Positions 32,102 to 44,144 of a DNA stretch of 64,000 nt are shown in pieces. Origin of the DNA: Mesodorylaimus sp. YZB2_4 (lineage: Eukaryota > Nematoda > Enoplea > Dorylaimida > Dorylaimidae); NCBI GenBank assembly GCA_030248295.1, contig JASANH010000666.1, positions 62,001 through 126,000 on the forward strand, given 5' to 3'. Made by a program: the position numbers and the translations under genes. How positions within the stretch are numbered: position 1 is the first letter of the stretch; the number at the start of each line of letters is the position of its first letter. The notes below the pieces were generated by a model. That model saw nothing but the letters and a program-made list of their open reading frames with translations, was not told the origin of the DNA and did not search any database.

Positions 32102-35100
32102 CAGTGTTGCCATGCTGAAAATGATTCCCGCAGCTCACAACCCTAAAAATGGCCAAAAACGGCCATTAAAATTTTTGAAGCCGTTACATAAACTGCCATC
32201 ATAAGAAACGATCAAGTTCGCAACTCAGCGAGTTTCCAGAACAAGCAGCATTATCCGAATAACAACATCTTTACTCCAACAAATCGTGTCATGACCAGAA
32301 CAGATCTATCTGTCTTCCAAAACGTCTAAAGCCGCGTACACATCATTAAATTCAAGCTTGTTATCACCATCCAGACAGAAATAGAGCTAATTTCAGTAAT
32401 CAGCACCAGAAATAGAGTAAATTTCTGACGTGAACCATTTGAGCATTTTCTTTGGTGCAGTATAACTAGCGGGCGTTACACGAATAAACTTCAAACCGTA
32501 ACGAACTTGCAAGACCGAATCAACAGTATCACTTATAAGCCTATTCCTCGGATTAATTTTGACTGAAGCCATTAAAGAAAACACCCTTTCAAATGCAGCA
32601 TTGGAAAATGGAAGTGATAATAACCGCAAAGCAAACACAGAGATATTACCAAAACGTCCATTCCCTCCAGCGTCCTTGTTGCCATGCACCTCCGACCAAA
32701 ACGAAACAGCGTCTGAATTCCCAACATCGTAATCCTCGTAGACCATTGCCAAAGATCGATATTCGTCTAAGGCTGACTGGATATCGGGCGACAAACAGTG
32801 GAAACGTTGAAGCAACGGCACGATCATTCTTTCTCCTCGTCCACTGATCACATTCGCTGGACTCAAATATTCCAGTAAGCGAAGCGTGTTCATGCTAGCT
32901 GGCAAGCGTGTACGAACCTGAACAAAGAAACAATTCTCAGATCAATGATTTCTCAGAGAAAACGCAAGTTTACCTGACGTGCAGCTTCTACCAAACATAG
33001 TTTGCACCGCTCTTTGATCACTTCCCGATCCGCAGCGTTTCCGACCGTGTTGATAGCGTCCAAAAATTCAATACCGAAATCGACCATGCCCAAGTGGCTA
33101 AAAAGTAAAGCAGTCGAGTATACTTATACTGTGGAGATGATCATAAACGTCCTTACCACAAATGCCTTTCGAAATCAAATTCCATCATATCCATATTCGA
33201 AGATCGAAAATTGTCTAGTTGTCCAATGACCACAATCTTCCTCAATAAGCTAAAATGAAATGATTTCAGTATTTATGTAGGCACAGGAGGTGGAAGAATT
33301 AAAGCAAGAAAACTCACTTGTAATAAAAAAGATCGATTTCATGGACCAGTTTCAAAACGTCCGCATTTTCCGATTGAAAAAGCACGTTTTTATCGATAAA
33401 TGGTTTCAAGAAGAATCGACAAAATTTTAGATACACCTTAAAAAAGGAAGATGCTGGAATGGAAATTCAATAAAAAGACTAGAAACGGAGGTACCTTGTT
33501 TGTCGGATCTGACAGCATGTCATACAGACGTCGTGCGGTGGATCGCTGCTCCCATACTCCAGATTCTCGCTCTACCGCAAAAAACGCAACTAATTCGTCC
33601 CACTGTTTCAACAAAGCGTCGACGCATAAGTATAAAGAAAGTCACCTGACGCCGTGTAATTTGAGGAGTTTTCGAGGCATCGATCCATTCATTTGATTGT
33701 ATAACTGAAAAACACAAATTTGGAACACTTCATACTAGAGTAGAGGAGCATCATACCTGCTTATAGCGATCCTGACGGCTGCTGCTTCGACAAAAGTAGG
33801 CGTAAACCTCTCCGACAATAGATTCCAAATGCGCTGGAAGCTTTGCGAAAGCATACTCAGCCGCTTTATGCAACGAGTGGCAAGCGCATTTGATCAAGAC
33901 GAGTTCCGGTTGCAGTTCTTGTAAACGAGCGATAACACCCGAATGTTGCCCAACCAACGTATTCGCTCCATCAGTGCCTAATCCGACCATATTCTTAACA
34001 TCCAATTTGTCTTCCTCCAAGGCGATGAGAATAGCTGATGTAATCTGTTCCGCCATCTTTCCATCCAAGCGAATCATTCTGAGATAATGCATAAATAAAG
34101 TAATAAATGTCCTGACACCTGTAAATGTCATAAATTCCTTTACCTGTAAAACGTTGTCACAACCTGGTGTCGTTCGAAAGAGTAATAACAGATGACCACG
34201 CAAAGCATAGGTAAAATGGACACATCCGTCGATTCATCCATCAGTAAAGAAAACTTCCCATCGCCGAGATCATTAAGCAATATTTTCCGAAACCCAGGGC
34301 CAAGGACTCGCGTTATCAGCTTCGTACATTTGGTTCTGCCAAGCTGAAAAGAAATAGAAAAACTCTTGAGTTTGAAGCTGCCATTTTTTATCGTATTACT
34401 CCAGGCCTACATCAAAATTTCCTATGCAATTCATGGCTATACTGTGGCATAAAAATAAGCTTACCTTCAAACTCTTTGCAGTTCCATCCTTCCTCACGAC
34501 CGATTTGATAAGATCAATAAAATTATCTACTTGACGAAAGGCGATGCCCGAGTCGGCGATAAATGCGGCGATTTTCATTTCAGCGATCTTCTGTTCATCC
34601 AAAATCGGTGGCTTGGCAAAAGATATGATCGACGTTGCAACGAATTCCTTAGCAGCTTTCACTGATTTCAGATGCTTCTCCGTGGTTGCATGAGCCTTCA
34701 GATCGTATAATTTGGCATTCATTTCGCAACTGCAATATTTGCATCTTGCCTTTTTTGAATCAGTAGCTGGTCCCAACCACTCTGTAACAGAGAAGCCCAG
34801 TTCTAAACTATGAAAATGAACATCAATAATTGTGGTCTAAACTGATTACCTTTCAGCTCGGGAAAAGTTTCCCAGACTTTCTGATAATGACGAATTCTTC
34901 ACGCTTCTTTTTTGGATTGCCGCCGCCGCCTCGTTTTTGTCTTTTCGTTCCTGCTGAAGAAACTGTAGCAGATCGACGTTCATCTTCGGTATTATAATCA
35001 GTGCCATCACTGCTTTCGGAGTCAACCACAACTGAGATCATTTCTTCACCCTCCGCTATCACGACTAAACGAATCGACTATCGAGTGTCACTCACTCACA

Positions 35101-35446
35101 TAGTGATAGACAATCAGATCAGGTGGTAGGTACCTCCCTCCGCCCATGGATATACTGAACCCCATGGATATGTATACTGTTCAGTATCAGTGCCGTGCGC
35201 TTTTTTGGACATTATTACAGTAAGATTGCACGCGAACACGGAGTGTTTTGTAGTAAGCGGCAGTGAACCAGAGAATCAACGTTAAAAGCGCTAAATTTCG
35301 AACAAAAACCTTAAACCGGCCACATCCACGATGAAAAGGTGAAAATGGCCACAAAACCCGCCACAACAGTCGCCCGGCCACAGAACCCGCAGCAGGACAC
35401 AATTCCGGCCAAAAGTGGCCGGAAAAGGCCACGTCTGGCAACGCTG
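32102..35446 (-). mobile_element. hAT-family DNA transposon, copy 2
   Basis: The left end is CAGTGTTGCCATG and the right end, on the minus strand, is CAGCGTTGCCAGACGTGGCC. Subterminal GGCCA/TGGCC motifs recall the CCGCCA motifs of copy 1. The flanks (GTGGCGGC and CTTCACAC) do not form a target-site duplication. The coding region follows the same plan as copy 1, 32 kb away, but is diverged at many residues, so the two are separate old insertions of one family and not a recent duplication. Confidence 0.85.
32393..35062 (-). pseudogene. hAT transposase copy 2, about seven exons, one frameshift
   Basis: Exons on the minus strand encode: a Lys/Gly-rich leader from MIAEGEEMISVVV (35,062), a BED zinc finger (CKYCSCEMNA then LKAHATTEKH, about 34,680-34,750), AFRQVDNFIDLIKSVVRKDG, and a catalytic DDE segment with FSLLMDESTDVS (34,225-34,260). 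Next come MVGLGTDGANTLVGQHSG and CACHSLHKAAEYAF (33,830-33,990), a linker, and the hAT dimerisation domain LPFSNAAFERVFSLMASVKI near 32,540-32,600, ending GADY plus TAA (32,393). Most junctions have GT...AG introns of 50-90 bp. A frameshift near 34,890 disconnects the leader from the WETFPELKG segment before the BED finger. The copy is better preserved than copy 1 but probably inactive. Confidence 0.82.
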
Positions 35447-36465
35447 CTTCACACGAATCAGCGATTCATGCAGTTGAAAAAATGTGTTTCGGCGACTCCG
35501 AAGTAGATTCACAAATGAGCCGACCTCTTTAATGTAGGTCGCTCTGGCCTCAGGAGTGCGGAATTCATTCACAATGGACGGCTTCTTAGATAAATGGGCC
35601 TGGACCTCCTTTCGAACAGGCCTCAACGAACGAAGAACGGTAGTCATTATGCACGTTCTGCTACCATGTCTTATCCAACGTGCACCTTTCCACTATCCTT
35701 GCTGTTACTACTACTGACCCATAATATACACGAACACACAGTTAAATAGGGGGCGGCGCTGATCCGCCTCTGGTCGCTATAAACTAGAAAATTCTCGCGC
35801 GGGCTACATGCGCGACAACTGGTCCCGCCCAGTGACCCTGCATGGGTCCGAATCGGAGAGGATGTTCGAGTCGCTCCCACGATAGTGGACGCATGGTCCG
35901 AAGTAACTAAGACTCATTAGTCAAGACAGTCATGCAAGGACCCTGCAGGCAGGAGCAGACATACAACGTAAAGCAGCGGCCAGAGCCACGAAGTACTCCA
36001 GCGCCACTTTGTTGGCAGTGGAGAGGCACAGGAAGAACTTCTTGGATCGGTGCAGGTGGGGTTGGTCGACTTCGAGAGAATGGCTCCAGTCTGATATGTG
36101 TGAGCACAAGGACCATATGGGTTCTCGACTAAGGGAGTAGCCGCAGGCGTCGGCTATCAAAGGGGTTCTGACGGACATGAGCCACAAATGCCCCCTCAAG
36201 AACATACAGTATCACTCTCTTCTTTCAGATTTTTATGCAACACATCAACGAGTCTGTAGGTAACAGATTATACTATTTGAAGCGCAAGGCTCAAAGCTCA
36301 AAATTTGGACTTATCAAGATCAACAGCAAGATATGACAAATATGACAAGTAATCTTACCAAAACTTAATATGACAAGGAAAACCACGTAACAGCTTAAAG
36401 TTAAAACAGCCAACAAGTGGATGTCTTCCTATATCTATGCGACCCTCTACGACCCCCTCTGATTA
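35447..36465. other. Flank of hAT copy 2; no supported gene
   Basis: A minus-strand frame starting at 35,647 (MTTVLRSLRPVRKEV, then KKPSIVNEFRTPEARATY) runs open up to the hAT right end and may be a host or element exon truncated by the insertion. From 35,660 to 36,465 only short interrupted frames are present. Confidence 0.35.
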
Positions 36466-38392
36466 ATACTTGTTATAACTTTGGTAACCCTCCCTAACCT
36501 CATTCAAAACGTGCAACAGGAAGCATTCAGCGGTGTCTTCAGACTCAAACCAATGCTCGCTCACTTTAACTGACTCCGAGCACACATGGGCCTTGAAATC
36601 GCCTATATCTTCTTTCAAAAGTGATCGTCGAATCCAAAGGCACAGTTCTGCAACCAGTGAATAACTGAACAAACTTGGAGACAGACTGCTTCGAACTCGG
36701 ATCTGAAAGAGTAACATAAAGCTGACACGCAACTGAATTTCAGCGCACGAGTGAGCGCGGCAGCACGTACAGTACGTGATGCATTTTATCTGCATGACAA
36801 ATCCTAGAGCCCCTTTCGAGAGGGAGCCAAGGTCCCAGGTCCCAGACACCCCCAAATCCTCACCGTCGTCTGGTTGTTCAGTAACTTAAAAACACTCTGT
36901 ATCAGTGCTTCTTGATAGTATTCGTAACCTTGATCGGCCTCAGTAGTAACGAATTTCGAGACTTGTTCTTTCGTCATCGAGCATTCGTTGATTTTAGGAA
37001 AATAGGCACCCGACGATACGTCAGCAATGACGACTCCTCCCGCGCGCCCGCACAATTTCAGAAAAGCTTGGTACTTGCAAATACTTTTGAGCCCGTCGAC
37101 TAAAATGTCAAGAGGCAAGGTCTCCACATTGTGTGCAGAGTGGGAATGCTAATGCTCACCCAGTTAAGCAAGTTGAGACGATCTTTTGATCAGGGCATAG
37201 TAACGTTACTGAGCGATTTGGCTCACGACGCCATCGCGGTCCGATTTTTGAATTTTGTAAAACCCGCGTCGACTTTCCGTTGTGTAATAAAGCCGGGTAG
37301 GAGCTATAGTGTGATAGCAGAAATCCTACCGTTGGCTCAGGCTCGTTAACTAGCACACCGCCACTTCGGCACTATCGCTTTTACTTTTTCTCAACAAAGC
37401 AGAGAAGGACCGACCGTACAGTGCAACTCCCAACTTTCCACTGCCATCAGCATCGAATAGACACATAATGAAATGGTAATGGAAGGTCAAGAGGTCGGTG
37501 GGTGCTCGCATGGGAATGTCCAATACCTTGAGTTTGAGGAGCGAAGCGGCAGCTGCTATCGGGTGGAAAGTCAAGCAAGTTAATCTGGTGGTAAAATACT
37601 GCGTGGCCTAAACTAGTGTTTGTCGGGCGGTCGTCGGCGTGGGAAATAAGCGTGGAAATATAATTGTTTGTGTATGAGATGAGAAGAGGCGATGTCCGGT
37701 TTTCTTTGCTAATGTCATACAGACGATACCTTGCCATTAGTTCTTTACATTACAGTCGCTGCCACCCAAGTGTAGCCAGTTTGCACTCCGCTGTCTTTAA
37801 TAATAGCGACCAGTTCGTGATTCTATGAGTCCGTCAATTCGCCTTCGCCACTGACTAAAACCTAAAAAATTGGGTGCGCCTAGAAATGTATTCTCTTAAT
37901 TAACACGTAAATCAAAGTTATTCCTTTATCTCGTTGCACTAACAAACTCACCTTTCGCAGCAGCTGCTGCATCTCGTGAGACAGTTTATCTTCCATTGCA
38001 GCCTGTAGACGATCTGGTTTGATCCCGCTTATTGCGGCTTTCATAATCTCCGCTAAGCCAGCCATAATGTACTGACCATGGCGAACAATAGGACCCATAA
38101 ATTGCCCGCATCGGAAATATTCCCGCTCCATTAGCAGATCTGTGGCAGCTGTGACAACAAGGCGGTCATCTTGCCCTGAACAAAATCGCCCTGTTAGCGA
38201 TAGCACTTTCACCATATAAAATTTATTATTGTTATTATTACCTTCGAACATAGGGTCCAAGATTTGCTCACGAATCGCTTTCAAATACGTGTTTGTATGC
38301 TTCTGTGATAGATAGCGCATCGGCGACAATTGCAGCGGCTTCCGCAACCATGCGTCGAGCGAGCTGTTAAAAGAATTATATGTCAGCCACAC
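36466..38392 (-). pseudogene. Unidentified multi-exon minus-strand gene, several stops
   Basis: Coding-like exons on the minus strand include 38,371-37,950 (SSLDAWLRKPLQLSPMRYL and AATDLLMEREYFRCGQFMG, with a GTAATAATAA intron in the middle and a GTGAGT donor at the end). A following exon near 37,870-37,735 (LVSGEGELTDS, NHELVAIIKDSGVQTG) carries two in-frame stops. Another exon lies at 37,127-36,860 (METLPLDILVDGLKSICKYQ, AGGVVIADVSSGAYFP). A last exon after a ttactctttcag acceptor runs 36,703-36,466 (SYSLVAELCLWIRRSLLKED to EGYQSYNKY plus TAA). They read like globular protein but no domain is recognised, and it is not certain they belong to one gene. Confidence 0.4.
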
Positions 38393-38887
38393 CTACAACT
38401 CTGGCTCATTCCACTTGAAACCTGAAGCGGCTTATAGATTATTCGCCCATCTCTGGCCACGAGATCGTTTGTTCTGGCGATGATAAACAACTATCGCGTG
38501 CCGGGCCCCACCATTGAACGAGCGACTATCGCGACGAAATGAGCGTTGGCGCTGGGTAGAGTGACGGTTTGAGTGACCCCATGGATTATGTCATGACTCA
38601 ACAGTCGCCAATAATTATATTGGCCGGAAAAAAATTTGACAACACCAATGAAGCGAGCGCGTTAATACATCAAGATCGAGCCTGCTTCATCACAGCCTAC
38701 AAGAAAGTTGGTTAGCCTATGTGTGCATTTTCTTGATGATGCACCTATCAATTTACCTTGGCCCCAATTTTCGTCATTGACGTTTTCGACGAGCGCTTTC
38801 CCATCAGACAGAATGGGGTACCTGATCGGGCAATCCTGTCACGTTCGAAAACTAGACAAAGAAGAAAATTTCCCATGTTTCATCGGT

Positions 38888-39088
38888 CTAGAAAGAAACA
38901 TGTTTCACTTTTAGATAATCAACTCGTAACATTACGAGCGACTCGACGCGATCCCAGTTTTTAGATTTGATAGATCGCGTGAGTCGTTTCACAGCGACCA
39001 GCTCCTCGCCATTGAATAAAATATTTGCGCAGACTACGAAGGCATCGTGAGCACGGGCCTTGACATACTGATACGCCGCCTTGGCCAA
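38888..39088 (-). CDS. Single coding-like exon, unknown
   Basis: The minus-strand frame encodes NLAKAAYQYVKARAHDAFVV then LTRSIKSKNWDRVESLVML, an amphipathic helical composition. It lies upstream of, and in the same orientation as, the unidentified gene at 36.5-38.4 kb and could be one of its earlier exons. Confidence 0.3.
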   Translation of the reverse strand: MAKAAYQYVKARAHDAFVVCANILFNGEELVAVKRLTRSIKSKNWDRVESLVMLRVDYLKVKHVSF

Positions 39089-40448
39089 ATTAAAATTGTG
39101 TCAGAAAAGTGACACACGTGCGGGATAGAAATGGGATAATACAATTACGTCCTCAGTAATATATCGACATTTTTCAAGTTCGTTCGATCAAAAAAGCCAC
39201 GTTCTCCTGAAATGTGGGAAGCACTCTATTTTGTTGAGGAAACAAAGTCTATCTAGCTATCTAATATTTTGAGAAATCACTGATCATAAAATCTCCTCGC
39301 TGCCACCCGACGCCACGCCTTCAACACGTGACCATGCATACCCCCGTGCTTAGCCACATGCGCACTGACCTCGCCGAAAATCCCTCACTGTACTTTTCAC
39401 AGCCCACACACGTGAAATATACGCACCCCACCCCTCGTCTATACTTTTTATACCCTATTCCCAAGGTAAGCGCTTACGATGAATTGCACAACGCACCGCA
39501 ACGCGGCTGTCTGCAACAAACACGCTCAGCTACGTACACCGCGTGTCGCCACGATACCCCATTCCTCTGACTTTTTACCTCGAACCATCGAGAAAAAACC
39601 CAAAAATACTTTTATCTTCTCCAGCGTGAAATTCTTCGCACACTTCATCCATAAAATACCTATGTCGTCACTAAAAATTTCGAGAAATCACTGATCATAA
39701 CATCACCTCGCTGCCACCCGCCGCCTTTCCTCCAACGCGTACGTATAGTTATACCCCCGCGTGCAATACTGCCGCCTTTTGCACCGACTTGCATAGGTCA
39801 ACACACAATATTTTCCACAGGCCTCACACGCAAAACATACCATAATTAAATTCGACATGTATACACATGCAGAGTGACCACAGCCCAACGCGGTTTCTTA
39901 CTTGTCTTCAGACCAGAGTGGCGTGGTCAGGGAGCAACTAACTTACGAGGGAGCCTATTTGAGTGTCCTCCTCAATTTCGGGTCAAAAACCAAAGAAAAA
40001 CATCACAAATGACCATAGAAACAGTTTGCCAAAATTTTAGCTGCCAATGGCCACGTGGTCAGCTGTGACCAGCGGTCAAAGTTGGCTGGTTTACGCGCTC
40101 GAATTCGAATTCCTATAGTAGCGGTGGGCGGAGCTACCATGGTACCTGAGCGTCATTCTTACTTCAAAACCTCCAGAAGGCGGAGACTAGAAGAAGTGTG
40201 CATCTGGAAAAGTGCGCTAGTCTTGATCCAGGCTTGAAACCAGGCTTGAAACTTTCCTTTCTTTCCATCCAAGATCAGAGAAATTTCGAGAAACAAGAGT
40301 TTTGGAGAAGTTTTTTGTTTTTCAATAAAAGTAATTTGCTTTGTTTATTGGGGGGGGGGGGGGGAAATTTTATAGAAGCATTGTCATGTTTAAAAGGGTA
40401 GCTAGAATTTTTACGAGGTAAATGCGCATCATCTTATTTCTTTTTCAG
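39089..40448. other. Gene-free interval with a direct repeat and a poly-G run
   Basis: The 45-bp word gagaaatcactgatcataa.atc.cctcgctgccacccg occurs at about 39,271-39,316 and 39,680-39,725, a direct repeat spaced 410 bp. Both copies are followed by CACGTG/ACGCGT-type words. A run of 15 G lies at 40,350-40,364, a likely length-variable or hard-to-assemble site. Confidence 0.6.
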
Positions 40449-40593
40449 ATTTCGACGAGAAACTGATATCGATCGATATCGTTCGTAGGAAGTCTTCATT
40501 TTTTTGGTAAGTGTCCGTTCTGTCGATTTGTTTGTGAATAAGTGTCCAGGTTCGAGGAGATGCAAAAGTTTTTCCCAAAAAATGACGTCCAAG
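40449..40593 (+). CDS. Two short putative exons, unknown gene
   Basis: Segments 40,449-40,506 and 40,550-40,593 are bounded by tttttcag/GTAAGT and gtccag/GTAATT signals and join in frame (FDEKLISIDIVRRKSSFF then FEEMQKFFPKNDVQ). The intron between them would be only 43 bp. The next exon candidate (40,990) does not match in phase, so gene membership is uncertain. Confidence 0.35.
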
Positions 40594-40816
40594 GTAATTT
40601 AAAATCAAGTTTTGAAAAAGTGATAAAAAAGTTGAGATTTGCTGCTAAAAATGTGTCACCGATACTTACTTACAGTTGTTAAAAGATTCGATAGGAAATT
40701 CAGGATCGTCCTCCAAAACTGTGGCATTTTGACGAATTTCTAAATTTTTATGAAGAAACGAGTTTTTGATTGAATTCATGAAACTATATCGAATATCTGA
40801 AAAATGATGGGCGGAA

Positions 40817-41850
40817 ATTAATGTTGCCCTGCCAATTTCGACGATTTCCAGTGTAGCAACTGGTTTTTCATGTTATTCACGATCAGAAATGATGTTTGAA
40901 ACTTTCTTGAAGCAAGTGTCTTGGGAACTTGTTTATTTCAAGTCATGATTGTGTTTCCGATGCCTCATGCTCCATGACGCTAATTATAGGAGGAAGCGAC
41001 GCGCAAGTATGTGGAGCCGAGTCGACGCATCCGTAAGCCATCGCGTGCTGTTGAGGTCACGGACAGTATCGACGTGGCGGATTTGGACAGAAGAGACCAG
41101 GTAAGTTTGGGAAGTGCTCAGCCAGCATAGGGCCAATACTCTAGAGGTCAGGTCGGGGTCGAGGTCAAAGGGTTCAGGTCAGGTCAAGGTCGAGGTCAAA
41201 GGGTTCTGGTCAGGTCGAGGTCGAGGTCAAAGGGTTCAGGTCAGGTCGGGGTCGAGGTCAAAGGGTTCAGGTCAGGTCGGGGTCGAGGTCAAAGGGTTCA
41301 GGTCAGGTCGGGGTAATTAAAGTTGCCCTGCCAATTTCGACAATTTCCAGTGTAGCAACTGGTTTTTCATGTTATTCACGATCAGAAATGATGTTTGAAA
41401 CTTTCTTGAAGCAAGTGTCTTGGGAACTTGTTTATTTCAAGTCATGATTGTGTTTCCGATGCCTCATGCTCTATGACGCTAATTATAGGAGGAAGCGACG
41501 CGCAGGTATGTGGAGCCGAGTCGACGCATCTGTAAGCCATCGCGTGCTGTTGAGGTCACAGACAGTATCGACGTGGCGGATTTGGACAGAAGAGACCAGG
41601 TAAGTTTGGGAAGTGCTCAGCCAGCATAGGGCCAATACTCTAGAGGTCAGGTCGGGGTCGAGGTCAAAGGGTTCAGGTCAGGTCGGGGTCGAGGTTAAAG
41701 GGTTCAGGTCAGGTCGGGGTCGAGGTCAAAGGGTTCAGGTCAGGTCGGGGTCGAGGTCAAAGGGTTCAGGTCTGGTCGGGGTCGAGGTCAAAGGGTTAAG
41801 GTCAGGTCGGGGTCGAGGTCGAAGGATTAGGTCTGGTCGAGGCTCCTGGA
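40817..41850 (+). repeat. Tandem duplication (about 500 bp, two copies), each with a 111-nt exon and a 31-bp minisatellite
   Basis: Copy 1 (40,817-41,314) and copy 2 (41,316-about 41,850) are nearly identical from GTTGCCCTGCCAATTTCGAC onward. Each contains an intron end (aattatag), a 111-nt exon (40,990-41,100 and 41,489-41,599) starting EEATRKYVEPSRR and ending DVADLDRRDQ, a GTAAGT donor, and a minisatellite of 31-bp units (GGTCGAGGTCAAAGGGTTCA plus CAGGTCGGG). There are about 5 units in copy 1 and about 6 in copy 2. The exon is a diverged paralogue of exon 2 of the G-patch gene at 45,822-45,932. Confidence 0.85.
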
Positions 41851-43174
41851 GGGTCCCCTTTTTAAACTGGGAAACTGTGCAGTGCTGGTGAAGCTTTTTG
41901 ACCCCTTTGTCGTTTTTCCTCGATGTCGTGGCCAAGGGTGGCTACCCCTGACCGCGGCCAAACAGCAAGAAATGCCAACTTTGTCATAATACTGAAGCCG
42001 CATGTTTTCAGGAGTAAATGTAAGAGATCAGCGAGGCATATTGCATGGGCGTGCAGAAATAACGGCTACCCCTGGACCACATAACGATTTGGTGTGATGC
42101 GTTCGATCGTGGCTGAAATACACCAACTAAATGCCGCTGATCGATATGCAACTGGTCGAGCCGAGAAGCCTTTTGGGTGCGCAAGGTGTGGCGTAAGTGC
42201 TATTGGTTTTGGCGGACGATAGTAGCGTCGAGACCCATATTATTATCGAAGTGGATGCTCATTGATGATGAGGCCATGATTTTGAGAAAGACTTTGGGGT
42301 CTCGTCGATTTGAAGGGAGGAATTGGAGCTTGTTTTAACTCCCTCTGCCAAGTCTAGGTGCTGTGTTCTTGATGTCCAAAATGCTGTCTTCACGACCATG
42401 GGCAAGGCCACGATGGAAAGATAAACGCGGGTATTTTAAAAGATTTGTTTAAAAATTTTGTAACGCGAATATACGGTTATGGAATTAAGTGCTGTCTTGA
42501 ATAAAATGGTGCAGCAAGTGGTTTCGTGAGCCTTGATGTACAGTAGTTATGGCTGTAGTAATGCGGACTTTGAAAAGGTTTCATTAGTTTGGAAGGCGCC
42601 TCGGTTCTTTTTTCAGTTGCACACGTTTTTATAGCTTCAAGGAGAACAATGAATGCGAACGGCGAGGGCGGCGGTGGAGGTGGCGGCGGGAGAGGTGGCG
42701 GCGGACGAGGTGGCGGCGGCAGAGGTGGTGGCGGTGGGAGCAGCAGCGAATGGACGCGTCGGCTGAGGCCGAAGACGACAGCGACTGCTTCCACGCCGCC
42801 ACCACGGCCATGGTTAAGACGGCTGCGGCCACGCTTGGCCAAATTTTGAAAGAGTTGCTGCGAGTGCTTTTGAAAGTTGCTGCAAAGAGCTTTGATAATT
42901 TTGATTTTTTCTGAGTTTTTTTTAAAGATATGAGATTTGTTATGTTTGTTAGTTTTGTATCCGTTGTAGCCCACACGTGTTGTACATAAATAAGTGACGA
43001 GGGAGCGAGTACTTAAGGTTGAGCTTGTGAATCGAGCGTCAGGCAGAAGCCAGGCCAAAGTAGCTTTCTTGGTCGCTTCTTATTATTCATTATGTGCCAG
43101 GGCTGTTTTCTTGAACTCCCGCCTACAGTAAGCCCAATGCCTGATCATCAAAAGAGTGTGCGGTCGCTGAAAGA
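41851..43174 (+). other. Gene-poor interval with a glycine/arginine-rich low-complexity block
   Basis: Most of the interval shows no supported gene. At about 42,656-42,742 a GGC/GGT-rich run encodes, on the plus strand, GRGGGGRGGGG-type RGG sequence within an open frame (42,589-42,849). On the minus strand the same DNA reads as poly-Pro. This could be an RGG-box exon but lacks clear splice context, so a simple-sequence origin is equally likely. Confidence 0.4.
43167..43174. repeat. 8-bp target-site duplication (left)
   Basis: CTGAAAGA directly before the left end of the 517-bp palindromic element. An identical octamer follows the right end. Confidence 0.9.
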
Positions 43175-43691
43175 CATGGCTATACTATATGTGATGAATC
43201 ACTGGCTCGCACCGAAGCGGGCGCCCCCTAATGGTATGAATCAGTCAGCGTTGCCGGCATTCTCCATGAAAGCCCGGAAAGGAATGATATCAAATGAACA
43301 GTGCCAAGAGGCATGAAATCAGTCAAATGTGGACAATTTGAACTGTCATCACGTTTGGGCGAAAACATCGTTATTTTGAATTCGCCGCCAATCAGGTTCT
43401 TATCGATCTCGTCTGCTAGGATGCGGCAAGCTGACTATGTTGCGCAGCTGTGCACAGTATGCCTTCGAACCTGATTGGCGGCAAATTCAAAATAACGATG
43501 TTTTCGCCCAAACGTGATGACAGTTCAAATTGTCCACATTTGACTGATTTCATGCCTCTAGGCACTGTTCATTTGATATCATTCCTTTCCGGGCTTTCAT
43601 GGAGAATGCCGGCAACGCTGACTGATTCATACCGTTAGGGGGCGCTCGCTTCGGTGCGAGCCAGTGATTTATCACATATAGTATAGCCATG
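43175..43691. mobile_element. 517-bp near-perfect palindromic MITE
   Basis: Two arms of 224 bp (43,175-43,398 and 43,468-43,691) are inverted copies with only about five to seven mismatches, separated by a 69-bp spacer. The element starts CATGGCTATACTATATG and ends CATATAGTATAGCCATG, and is flanked by identical octamers CTGAAAGA (43,167-43,174 and 43,692-43,699). It has no coding capacity. Its RNA would fold into a long hairpin. The 8-bp duplication points to mobilisation by a hAT-type or other 8-bp-cutting transposase, and the high arm identity to recent activity. Confidence 0.93.
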
Positions 43692-43699
43692 CTGAAAGA
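43692..43699. repeat. 8-bp target-site duplication (right)
   Basis: CTGAAAGA directly after the right end of the 517-bp palindromic element, identical to 43,167-43,174. Confidence 0.9.
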
Positions 43700-44144
43700 C
43701 GACGAGAAAACTTAAACAAAGAAAGGACCAGTTTTTTTCTCGCTGGTGGATTACGTGCATTTTGTTGTTTATGGATCGAGTGCGTGTACTCACAATTTTG
43801 TTTTTTAGACAGTCGAGAGGGGTGAACATGCAAAGCGGGAAAAAAAGAGGGCTAAAGGTGGTTTGTGGGAGGAGCAATGGTTATGCAAAAGTGTTTTTCT
43901 CCATTACTTTCCTTTTTCAGGTTTGTTCGAGACTCGCTCTTATCTCTGATAGAAAGCTGTTTTCAATCATCAGGGCCCGAGAAGGTAAGCATGTTGAACT
44001 CGGTATGTGGGAAAATTTTAAGGTTTAGGCCTCTAGTCATTAGTTTCAAAGCTTTTTGACTCGAAGAAAAGTTCGGAGAAACCTGATACACCCGATCAAA
44101 TACCTACTGCATATTCGACCACATCGTGCCATGGTTTTCCTTAG

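Noticed and set aside
40350..40364. G-quadruplex regulatory element
   Set aside because: A single homopolymer G run, not four separated G tracts; more likely a slippage-prone simple repeat.
42477..43058. 193-codon minus-strand frame with a poly-Pro tract
   Set aside because: It is the antisense reading of the GGC-rich low-complexity block and lacks coherent composition elsewhere.
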